Below the pieces are notes generated by a model. That model saw only the letters and a program-made list of their open reading frames with translations. It ran no database searches and was not told the origin of the DNA. DNA of 8,038 nt from Deltaproteobacteria bacterium. GTDB taxonomy: Bacteria > Desulfobacterota > GWC2-55-46 > DRQE01. Positions within the stretch are counted from its first letter, which is position 1. Each line of letters starts with the position of its first letter. The stretch covers positions 1-8,038 of the forward strand of contig DAOVXI010000073.1 of the NCBI GenBank assembly GCA_030636245.1, written 5' to 3'. Below are positions 1 through 6,482 of this stretch, piece by piece. The position numbers and the translations under genes were made by a program.

Positions 1-526
1 AACATCAAATGCGGTTAACCTGACGGACGGGCTTGACGGACTTGCGATCGGGCCGATGACGATAGCCGCAGGAACGTACCTGCTGTTTACATATTTTGCA
101 GGGAATATAAAGATTGCAAATTATCTTCAGATACTTTACGTCTCCGGTGCCGGTGAGCTTGCGATATTCGCAGGCGCGATGGTTGGGGCAAGTTTAGGGT
201 TCTTGTGGTTCAACACATACCCTGCCCAGGTTTTTATGGGCGACATAGGGGCGTTATCTCTAGGCGGAGGACTTGGTGCCCTGGCGATAATAGCCAAGCA
301 GGAAGTTGTACTGCTCATAGCAGGTGGAATATTCGTTGTTGAGGCTCTAAGCGTTATCTTTCAGGTCGGTTCATTTAAGCTCAGAGGTAAGCGCATGTTC
401 GCTATGGCGCCGATACATCATCACTTCGAACTTAAGGGGTGGCCTGAACCGAGAATAATAGTAAGGTTTTGGATAATAGCGATAATACTTTCACTTGTAG
501 CTATAAGCACACTTAAACTTAGATGA
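1..526 (+). CDS. mraY: Phospho-N-acetylmuramoyl-pentapeptide-transferase MraY, C-terminal half (5' end outside the window)
   Basis: MraY is an integral membrane enzyme that transfers phospho-MurNAc-pentapeptide from UDP to undecaprenyl phosphate, making lipid I. The first complete codon is at base 2, and 174 residues are visible, about half of a usual protein of roughly 360 residues. The visible part opens in the conserved loop NAVNLTDGLDGLA, whose Asn and Asp residues belong to the active site. It continues through FMGDIGA, which holds the catalytic-site Asp, and then the MraY signature PIHHHFELKGWPEP near the C-terminus. Hydrophobic helices separate these loops. The N-terminal DDxxK motif is missing only because the window begins inside the gene. 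One oddity is Ala where the GDxGS loop usually has Ser. The TGA stop at 524-526 overlaps the murD ATG. The HHH signature separates it from WecA-type relatives, so the identity is secure. Confidence 0.98.
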   Translation, partial: TSNAVNLTDGLDGLAIGPMTIAAGTYLLFTYFAGNIKIANYLQILYVSGAGELAIFAGAMVGASLGFLWFNTYPAQVFMGDIGALSLGGGLGALAIIAKQEVVLLIAGGIFVVEALSVIFQVGSFKLRGKRMFAMAPIHHHFELKGWPEPRIIVRFWIIAIILSLVAISTLKLR

Positions 527-1908
527 TAGCTGAGAAGATGAACATAGATGATAATAGAGCATACCCGATAAAGGGCAAGAACGTAGTTGTCGTTGGTATG
601 GGAGCTACAGGGGTTTCAGTTTGTAAGTTCCTGTGCGAAAGGGGGGCTATAGTGTCTGCAACCGATGTTAAAAGAAAAGATGAGATAGAGGATAGTGAAG
701 CTCTTGAAAAAATGGGCGTTAGGTTTAGTACGGGTAAGATTGACGGTAATCTTTTGAGTACGCAGGACCTTGCTATCGTAAGCCCGGGTGTAACGCTTGA
801 GTTGCCTGAGATAAAGGAGGCGCGCAGAAGCGGCGTGACCGTGATAAGGGACATTGAGCTTGCCTCATGGTTCCTGACCAAGCCAATCGTAGCAATCGCA
901 GGAACGAATGGAAAAAGTACGGTGACCACCTTGATAGGCGAGATGCTCAGGCAGTCGGGTAAAGAGGTTTTTGTCGGAGGGAATATCGGCACCCCTGCTG
1001 TTGAAGGAGTGAGGTGTGATGACGAGGTTGATGCGCATGTGCTTGAGTTGAGCTCTTTTCACCTGGAAGCGGTTGAACGTTTTAACCCTAAGATCGGGGT
1101 GTTGTTAAATATCACGGAAGACCATATGGATAGATACGATAGCTTCAGTGATTACGCAAGCACCAAGTTCAAGTTATTTATGAACCAGAGCCATAGCGAT
1201 ATCGCTGTGGTCAATGCCGGCGACCCGGTCATAACAGAGGATATGGGTGAGGTTAAAGGGAAGGTCATTCCATTCAGCACAAAGTGTTTTATTGAAGAGG
1301 GTCTTTACTTGAATGATGAGGGTAATATCGTATTTGATCTTGACGGTGTGATGGAGATATATCCGAGCGAAGGCGCTTATCTTAAAGGCCTACAGAATAC
1401 TGAGAATATAATGGCCTCTATCGCTGTTGCAAGGTCAATGGGGGTAGCGCAAGATTCGATACTTAAGGTGCTTGAAAGCTTTAAGGGGCTACCGCATAGG
1501 ATGGAATGCGTAAGAGAAGTTGACGGAGTATCTTTTATAAACGATAGCAAAGCAACGAACGCAGGCGCTGTAATAAAAGCACTTTGCGGGATAACCTCTT
1601 TAGTAGTACTAATAGCAGGCGGCAGGGACAAAGGTGGAGAGATCGGTGAGCTTAAAGAAACGATCGGTAGAAAAGTAAAATGTGTGGTCGCGATCGGTGA
1701 AGCAGGAAAGCGTTTTAAAGATGAGTTTTCCGATGTAACTGAAGTGATCAATGCCGGCACCATGGAAGATGCTGTAAGGAAAGCAAAAGAGATGGCGAAA
1801 AAAGGAGATGTTGTGCTCCTAAGTCCCGCATGCGCCAGCTTTGATATGTTCAATAATTTTGAAGAACGAGGCAATGAGTTCAAAAGAGTTGTCCAGGAGT
1901 TAAAGTAG
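523..1908 (+). CDS. murD: UDP-N-acetylmuramoylalanine--D-glutamate ligase MurD
   Basis: MurD is the cytoplasmic ATP-dependent ligase that adds D-Glu to UDP-MurNAc-L-Ala. The 461 residues match the family length and show its three domains. An N-terminal UDP-binding Rossmann fold (VVVVGMGATG, about 21-30) is followed by the central ATPase domain with P-loop GTNGKST (127-133), GGNIG (152-156), LELSSF (174-179) and ITEDHMDRY (197-205). Lys215 lies where the family has its carbamylated lysine. The C-terminal domain has HRME (325-328), NDSKATN (340-346) and LSPACASFD (433-441). The ATG at 523 directly follows an in-frame TAG at 520-522 and overlaps the mraY stop, which suggests translational coupling; no clear Shine-Dalgarno precedes it. 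A second ATG at 538 would shorten the N-terminus by five residues and cannot be excluded. The central and C-terminal motifs distinguish it from MurC, MurE and MurF. Confidence 0.98.
   Translation: MIAEKMNIDDNRAYPIKGKNVVVVGMGATGVSVCKFLCERGAIVSATDVKRKDEIEDSEALEKMGVRFSTGKIDGNLLSTQDLAIVSPGVTLELPEIKEARRSGVTVIRDIELASWFLTKPIVAIAGTNGKSTVTTLIGEMLRQSGKEVFVGGNIGTPAVEGVRCDDEVDAHVLELSSFHLEAVERFNPKIGVLLNITEDHMDRYDSFSDYASTKFKLFMNQSHSDIAVVNAGDPVITEDMGEVKGKVIPFSTKCFIEEGLYLNDEGNIVFDLDGVMEIYPSEGAYLKGLQNTENIMASIAVARSMGVAQDSILKVLESFKGLPHRMECVREVDGVSFINDSKATNAGAVIKALCGITSLVVLIAGGRDKGGEIGELKETIGRKVKCVVAIGEAGKRFKDEFSDVTEVINAGTMEDAVRKAKEMAKKGDVVLLSPACASFDMFNNFEERGNEFKRVVQELK
1895..1899 (+). promoter_or_regulatory. 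Ribosome binding site supporting the TTG start of ftsW
   Basis: AGGAG lies inside the last codons of murD, 10 nt before the TTG at 1910. An in-frame stop TAA at 1901-1903 excludes any start further upstream, and the next ATG (1982) falls inside the first membrane helix. This site therefore decides the start. Confidence 0.75.
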
Positions 1909-1909
1909 A

Positions 1910-3007
1910 TTGATAAGGCATATCGATAACGACAGGTTACTGATACTCTCCACATTCTTTCTTGTGGCGGTAGGGATAATCATGGTCTACTCGACGAGCT
2001 TTATAGTTGCTCAACAGCGTTTTGGTGATGAGTACTTCTTTGTAAAGAAGCACGTTGCTTTTGCGCTACTTGGACTAAGTGCTTTTCTTGTCGCATCACG
2101 CATTCCTTATGAGATTTATAGGCGTGCAGCGTACCCGATACTTATTCTTGCCGGCATAGGACTGTTGCTTCTTATGACAGGTCTTGGTCATGAGGTCGGT
2201 GGGGCGAAGAGGTGGATAAAGCTCGCTGGTTTTACCTTCCAGCCGTCAGAGACAGCAAAAATTGCCGTGATAATTTTTCTTGCATATTCTCTGGAGGCTA
2301 AAAAGGATCGGATAAAGGAGTTCAGTACAGGATTTTTACCGAACATAATGATACCAGGGATCCTTATAGCTCTTATTATGTTTGAGCCTGATTTTGGCAC
2401 GGCGGTAACGCTTACGATGATAGTTATTGCTATGAACTTTATAGGAGGAGTAAGGGTTGCACATCTTGTTGGGTTGATGGCGGCACTTTTGCCCGCATTC
2501 TATTATGTTGTTACACATTACTCTTATATGATGCGCAGAATTATGATCTTTATAGATCCGTGGAAAGATCCTGATGGCGCCGGTTTTCAGACTATACAGT
2601 CGTATCTGGCTTTTGGCGCAGGCGGGCTTTTTGGCGCAGGGCTTGGTGAAGGAAAGCAAAAACTTTTCTTCCTTCCCGAAGCGCATACTGATTTTATATT
2701 TTCTGTCATAGGAGAAGAGCTCGGACTTATAGGTGTAGCATTAATAATAGCGTTGTATATGGTTTTCATGATAAGCGGCGTAAAGGTTGGTTTGAAGGCT
2801 AAAGATCTCTTTGGAATGTACCTTGCCATGGGGCTTACCTTTATGCTTAGTTTTCAGGCTGTAATAAATATGGCGGTCGTACTTGGTATGTTGCCGCCAA
2901 AGGGCCTGCCGCTCCCATTTATAAGCTATGGCGGCTCATCACTTGTGGTGTGCATGGCAGCGGTGGGAGTAATACTTAATATTTATATCAGGTCAAATGA
3001 GCGTTGA
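1910..3007 (+). CDS. ftsW: Septal peptidoglycan glycosyltransferase FtsW (SEDS family), TTG start
   Basis: FtsW is a polytopic inner-membrane SEDS protein that polymerises lipid II at the septum, working with a class B penicillin-binding protein (FtsI). The 365 residues contain about ten hydrophobic segments. Family motifs appear in order: GGAKRWI followed by QPSE (111-114), EPDFGT (159-164), the loop with IDPWKDPDGAGFQ (about 215-227), LPEAHTDFIF (255-264), and GLPLPFISYGGSS (332-344). Asp261 in the HTDF loop corresponds, by my recollection of the family, to the acidic residue required for RodA/FtsW polymerase activity. Its place between murD and murG supports FtsW over RodA or SpoVE, which share the fold. 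The TTG at 1910 is the only sensible start, because an in-frame TAA sits at 1901-1903 and the next ATG lies inside the first helix. Only one base separates it from murD. Confidence 0.96.
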   Translation: MIRHIDNDRLLILSTFFLVAVGIIMVYSTSFIVAQQRFGDEYFFVKKHVAFALLGLSAFLVASRIPYEIYRRAAYPILILAGIGLLLLMTGLGHEVGGAKRWIKLAGFTFQPSETAKIAVIIFLAYSLEAKKDRIKEFSTGFLPNIMIPGILIALIMFEPDFGTAVTLTMIVIAMNFIGGVRVAHLVGLMAALLPAFYYVVTHYSYMMRRIMIFIDPWKDPDGAGFQTIQSYLAFGAGGLFGAGLGEGKQKLFFLPEAHTDFIFSVIGEELGLIGVALIIALYMVFMISGVKVGLKAKDLFGMYLAMGLTFMLSFQAVINMAVVLGMLPPKGLPLPFISYGGSSLVVCMAAVGVILNIYIRSNER

Positions 3008-3010
3008 GGT
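3006..3010 (+). promoter_or_regulatory. Ribosome binding site supporting the TTG start of murG
   Basis: GAGGT overlaps the last two bases of the ftsW stop codon and sits 6 nt before the TTG at 3017. An in-frame TAA at 3011-3013 rules out an earlier start. The next ATG, at 3029, would leave an 18 nt spacer. Confidence 0.75.
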
Positions 3011-3016
3011 TAAGTA

Positions 3017-4105
3017 TTGAAGGTCATAATGGCAGGGGGCGGCACAGGCGGTCATCTTTTTCCTGCGCTTGCGCTGGCCGAGGAGTTTAGACGCAGGGAC
3101 AAGGCAATAGAGGTTATATTTGTCGGATCAAGTCAGGGCATGGAGAAAACACTTGTTCCAAAGTACGGATATAAACTTATACTCCTTGATGTTGAAGCAG
3201 TAAAGAACAGAAAGGGCTTAGGAAAGATAAAGCCGCTCCTGAAGGCTTTTAAGGCGACATTGAATGCGATGAAGCTGCTTAAGGAGTTAAAGCCGGACGG
3301 GGTCATAGGGAGCGGAGCTTATTCATCGGGCCCTGTTGTTCTCGCGGCAAGACTGCTGGGCATTAAGACCGCGATACTTGAGCAGAATGTAATGCCCGGA
3401 CTGACAAACAGGGTGCTTGGAAAAATTGTACATAGAGTTTATATATCGTTTGAAGAGAGTGAAGGTTATTTTCCAAAACGGAAGACACTCTTAACGGGTA
3501 ACCCGATAAGAAAAGATGTTTTGATGGCAAAGGGACATCTAAAGAAAAAGGCTAAAGATAAGTTTAACATTTTCGTATTCGGCGGCAGTCAGGGAGCAAC
3601 AGCGATCAACGCGGCGTTTTTGGATGCAACCGAGTACTTAATTGATATATGGAACTCTATAAATGTAGTTCATCAAACCGGTAAGGAGGGTTACGCGATG
3701 GCAGAAGCTGCATATTCAAGAAAAGGTCTTAGGGTTGAGCTAAGCACGTTTATAGAGGATATGGCAACAAAATATTCAGAGAGCGATCTTGTTATAGGCA
3801 GGGCAGGAGCGACAACGATTGCTGAGATAACAGCAATGGGTTTGCCATCCATTCTAGTGCCATACCCGTTTGCGTCAGATAATCACCAAGAGGCAAATGC
3901 TAAGACTCTGGAGAAGAAGAACGCGGCTATTATGATACGCCAGAGTGATCTAACAGGGAGTTCCCTTGCTGCCGCGATAAGGAAGCTTTATGAAGACAAG
4001 GTTGAGTTTAATAAGATAAAGCAGGCTGTGCAGGCACTGGGACGACCCAATGCGGCAGAGGATGCGGCTGATGACTACTTTGATATGTTAGAAGGAGAGG
4101 CATAA
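3017..4105 (+). CDS. murG: UDP-GlcNAc--lipid I N-acetylglucosaminyltransferase MurG, TTG start
   Basis: MurG is a GT-B glycosyltransferase (family GT28) bound peripherally to the inner face of the membrane. It adds GlcNAc to lipid I to give lipid II. The 362 residues match the usual length. The N-terminal acceptor domain begins with the glycine-rich loop GGGTGGHLFPALA (7-19), followed by GSGAYSSGP (98-106) and EQNVMPGLTNR (122-132). The C-terminal UDP-GlcNAc domain holds GGSQGA (189-194), HQTGKE (219-224), the GRAGATTIAEI segment (261-271) and GLPSILVPYPFASDNHQEANA split across 275-295. Starting at TTG 3017 gives MKVIMAGGGTGGH, the typical N-terminus. It lies 9 nt after ftsW, whose product uses the lipid II that MurG makes. 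No damage or unusual composition is visible. Confidence 0.98.
   Translation: MKVIMAGGGTGGHLFPALALAEEFRRRDKAIEVIFVGSSQGMEKTLVPKYGYKLILLDVEAVKNRKGLGKIKPLLKAFKATLNAMKLLKELKPDGVIGSGAYSSGPVVLAARLLGIKTAILEQNVMPGLTNRVLGKIVHRVYISFEESEGYFPKRKTLLTGNPIRKDVLMAKGHLKKKAKDKFNIFVFGGSQGATAINAAFLDATEYLIDIWNSINVVHQTGKEGYAMAEAAYSRKGLRVELSTFIEDMATKYSESDLVIGRAGATTIAEITAMGLPSILVPYPFASDNHQEANAKTLEKKNAAIMIRQSDLTGSSLAAAIRKLYEDKVEFNKIKQAVQALGRPNAAEDAADDYFDMLEGEA
4092..4100 (+). promoter_or_regulatory. Ribosome binding site of murC
   Basis: The purine-rich AAGGAGAGG lies in the last codons of murG. Its GAGG part ends 11 nt before the murC ATG at 4112, so the spacing is somewhat long but usable. Confidence 0.6.
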
Positions 4106-4111
4106 GAGTAA

Positions 4112-5542
4112 ATGTATAAAGGAAAGATAAAAAATATCTTTTTTGTTGGAATTGGCGGCAGTGGCATGAGCGGTATAGCCGAGGTGTTGCTTAACATGGG
4201 TTATAAAGTCGCAGGCTCCGACATAGCCTCGTCCGGCGTTACGGAGAGACTTAAGTCGCTTGGCGCGAAGATATTTATCGGTCACGCAAGGGAAAATATC
4301 GGCGGTATGGATTGTGTTGTGTATTCATCAGCCGTAAAGCCCGACAATGAAGAGCTTAAGGCGGCAAGAAAAGAGCAGATACCTATTATTCCTCGAGCAG
4401 AGATGCTTTCAGAGCTTATGAAGATGAAGTACGGTATCGCTGTCGCAGGCACACATGGTAAGACCACGACAACCTCTATGATCTCATCGATCATGGGCAG
4501 GGCAGGCATGGATCCTACTATAGTTACCGGAGGCAAACTTAATTCATTTAAGGCTAACGCCAGGCTTGGCACGGGTGAGTTCCTTGTAGCGGAAGCCGAT
4601 GAGAGTGACGGAAGTTTTCTTATGCTCTCACCGACCATAGCTGTAGTTACAAATATAGATCGTGAGCACATGGATCACTATGAAGATTTTGATGAGGTCA
4701 AGGCTGCGTTTAAGGACTTTTTAAATAAGGTTCCATTTTATGGTTGTGCTGTAATGTCGTTGGATAGCCCCATACTTCAGGGAATGCTTCCGGAGATAAA
4801 AAGACGCCACGTTACATTCGGGCTCTCGGCGCAGGCTGAGGTGAGAGCCGAGTCTATAAAACGAAGAGGAATGAAGACGAGTTTTAATTTGGTGATCAAT
4901 AGTAGTTCTATGAAAGGTGTTACAGAGATAACATTGAGCACGCCGGGTGTACATAATGTTATGAACGCGTTAGCTGCCGCAGCGGTAGCCTTTGAGCTTG
5001 GCGTAAGTGAAGATGACATAAAGAACGGACTTGAGGAGTTCAGCGGTGTTGAGCGAAGGTTCCAGCTAAAGGGTTGCTACGGAGACATCATGGTGGTTGA
5101 TGATTATGGTCATCATCCGGAAGAGGTGAAGGCCGTGCTTTCGGCAGTAAAGGATGGCTGGAAAAGACGTGCTGTTGTTGTATTTCAGCCTCATCGATAC
5201 TCACGAACAAGAGATCTTTTTGAAGAGTTTATCTCGGCCTTTAATGAGGCGGACGAGCTTATTATAACCGACGTTTATGCCGCAGGTGAAGAACCGATAA
5301 AGAGCGCAAGCGGCAGGGCGCTTTATAAGGCGATAAAAAAACACGGGCACAGAAGCGTGAGCTTTATTGAGGATATAAATTCCATACCCGCCGAGCTTGA
5401 GAAGAAGGTTAAGGCCGGAGATATGGTCATAACATTAGGAGCAGGGGATGTCTATAAGGTGTCCGATCGGTTTACGGAGATAATTAAAGAAAAATATCCT
5501 AATGGCAAACTATCACTCGTTAATGACAGTAAAGATGATTAG
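4112..5542 (+). CDS. murC: UDP-N-acetylmuramate--L-alanine ligase MurC
   Basis: MurC is the first of the cytoplasmic Mur ligases and uses ATP to join L-Ala to UDP-MurNAc. The 476 residues are typical. The N-terminal nucleotide-sugar domain shows FVGIGGSGMSGIAE (11-24) and ends near IPRAEML (93-99). The central ATPase domain has P-loop GTHGKTT (113-119), EADESDGSF (161-169), NIDREHMDHY (181-190) and HNVMNALAAA (281-290). The C-terminal domain has RRFQ (315-318), DDYGHHPEEV (330-339), FQPHRYSRT (358-366) and a late GAG (443-445). DDYGHHP and the HRYSRT stretch are specific to MurC and Mpl. Mpl, the peptide-recycling ligase, shares them, but the cluster position and the murB neighbour favour MurC. 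The ATG at 4112 lies 6 nt after murG. The short polar tail after about residue 461 is unremarkable. Confidence 0.98.
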   Translation: MYKGKIKNIFFVGIGGSGMSGIAEVLLNMGYKVAGSDIASSGVTERLKSLGAKIFIGHARENIGGMDCVVYSSAVKPDNEELKAARKEQIPIIPRAEMLSELMKMKYGIAVAGTHGKTTTTSMISSIMGRAGMDPTIVTGGKLNSFKANARLGTGEFLVAEADESDGSFLMLSPTIAVVTNIDREHMDHYEDFDEVKAAFKDFLNKVPFYGCAVMSLDSPILQGMLPEIKRRHVTFGLSAQAEVRAESIKRRGMKTSFNLVINSSSMKGVTEITLSTPGVHNVMNALAAAAVAFELGVSEDDIKNGLEEFSGVERRFQLKGCYGDIMVVDDYGHHPEEVKAVLSAVKDGWKRRAVVVFQPHRYSRTRDLFEEFISAFNEADELIITDVYAAGEEPIKSASGRALYKAIKKHGHRSVSFIEDINSIPAELEKKVKAGDMVITLGAGDVYKVSDRFTEIIKEKYPNGKLSLVNDSKDD

Positions 5543-5547
5543 CGGTT

Positions 5548-5552
5548 GGGAG
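5548..5552 (+). promoter_or_regulatory. Ribosome binding site supporting the TTG start of murB
   Basis: GGGAG sits in the 16 nt murC-murB gap, 6 nt before the TTG at 5559. An in-frame TGA at 5553-5555 excludes any earlier start. The GTG at 5552-5554 is in a different frame. Confidence 0.8.
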
Positions 5553-5558
5553 TGAACA

Positions 5559-6482
5559 TTGAACGAGCAGATCAAGTTACTTTTTGTACAGCGCTTTAAG
5601 GGCAGGGTGCTTTTTAACGAAAGCATGAGTGCCTATACGTCAATTGGGATAGGCGGCGCAGCGGATGTCATGGCGTTTCCTCTGGATGAAGCGGATTTGA
5701 TAGATGTCTTAACATTTGCCAAGAGTAAAAAATATCCTGTCTTCATTCTGGGGCTTGGCGCGAACCTTCTGGTACGGGACGGTGGCATAAGAGGGGTAGT
5801 CATAAATATGGCAGATGGCTTTAAGGACATAACAATTGATGCCGAGAACCTGAAGGTAAAGGCTGATGCGGGCGTATTACTCTCTAAGCTTATCAGTAAG
5901 TGTGCGAAGAAGGGAATGTCCGGGTTGGAGTTTGCAGAAGGCATACCGGGTACCGTCGGGGGAGCTGTCAGCATGAACGCCGGAGCATACGGCGGTGAGA
6001 TGAAAGATGTTGTCAACGGTGTCGAGATACTGAGGTATGAAGGTAAGAAAAACATAAAGAAAGAGTTTATCGGAAGTAAGGAACTTAATTTTGCGTACAG
6101 GAGTGCGGATGTGCCAAAGGGCTCGGTTGTTGTGAGTGCGTTCTTTAACCTTGAAAAGAAAGAGCCGAAGGATATAGAAGGTAAGGTTAGTGAAATAAGG
6201 GCTAAGCGAAAAGAGGGGGCACCGGTTAAGCATAAGAACGCAGGCTCTGTTTTCAAGAACCCTGAGGGTGAGAGTGCCGGAAAGTTGATAGATAGATTGG
6301 GGCTTAAGGGAGAAAGGGTTGGAGATGCCATGGTCTCGGAAGAGCATGCGAATTATATCGTTAACATGGGCAGTGCCAAGGCAACAGAGGTGCTGAGCCT
6401 TATGGGTACGGTAAGGGATAAGGTCTTTAAAGAGTTCGGTATTGTGCTTGAGCCGGAGCTTAAGGTTGTCGGTGAAGAGTAA
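5559..6482 (+). CDS. murB: UDP-N-acetylenolpyruvoylglucosamine reductase MurB, TTG start
   Basis: MurB is a cytoplasmic FAD enzyme that uses NADPH to reduce UDP-GlcNAc-enolpyruvate to UDP-MurNAc, the substrate of MurC. At 307 residues it fits the shorter type II form. The FAD-binding domain shows TSIGIGGAAD (27-36), GLGANLLVRDGG (65-76) and GLEFAEGIPGTVGGAVSMNAG, spread over 122-142. The substrate domain shows AYR with Arg181, KNAGSVFKNP (226-235) with Ser230 at the proton-donor position, AGKLID (240-245), and the C-terminal LEPELKVVG, whose Glu300 aligns with the catalytic Glu. Two motif variants stand out: TSIGIGG where TSFRIGG-like forms are usual, and Ala in place of Ser/Thr in the GxG(S/T)N loop. 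The TTG is the first possible start after an in-frame stop. Placement after murC is common in several Gram-negative groups. Confidence 0.97.
   Translation: MNEQIKLLFVQRFKGRVLFNESMSAYTSIGIGGAADVMAFPLDEADLIDVLTFAKSKKYPVFILGLGANLLVRDGGIRGVVINMADGFKDITIDAENLKVKADAGVLLSKLISKCAKKGMSGLEFAEGIPGTVGGAVSMNAGAYGGEMKDVVNGVEILRYEGKKNIKKEFIGSKELNFAYRSADVPKGSVVVSAFFNLEKKEPKDIEGKVSEIRAKRKEGAPVKHKNAGSVFKNPEGESAGKLIDRLGLKGERVGDAMVSEEHANYIVNMGSAKATEVLSLMGTVRDKVFKEFGIVLEPELKVVGEE
6455..6466 (+). promoter_or_regulatory. Possible ribosome binding site for ddl inside murB
   Basis: The segment contains GGAG (6455-6458) and AAGGT (6462-6466), lying 13 and 5 nt before the GTG at 6472. Both fall in murB coding sequence and only one may be used. 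They favour the GTG start over the TTG codons further upstream. Confidence 0.45.

Noticed and set aside
1377..1955. Minus-strand open frame of 192 codons opposite the 3' end of murD
   Set aside because: It is antisense to the conserved C-terminal domain of MurD and its composition looks like a coding shadow.
1910..3007. RodA or SpoVE instead of FtsW
   Set aside because: The SEDS motifs alone do not separate them, but the position between murD and murG is the classic ftsW location.
5335..5341. Run of seven A in murC as a possible slippage or phase-variation site
   Set aside because: It encodes an ordinary Lys-Lys pair in an intact frame of an essential gene, and a similar A-run occurs near the ftsQ start. 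Such short runs are expected in a genome rich in AAA codons.
5633..6331. Long open frame on the minus strand opposite murB (232 codons)
   Set aside because: It is fully antisense to a convincing murB, its predicted protein has low-complexity Ser/Pro-rich composition typical of antisense translation, and no family motif is visible.
6442..6471. Longer N-terminus for Ddl from TTG at 6442
   Set aside because: The extra ten residues are read from murB sequence and are not part of known Ddl N-termini. The GTG at 6472 gives the usual length and has possible ribosome sites before it.
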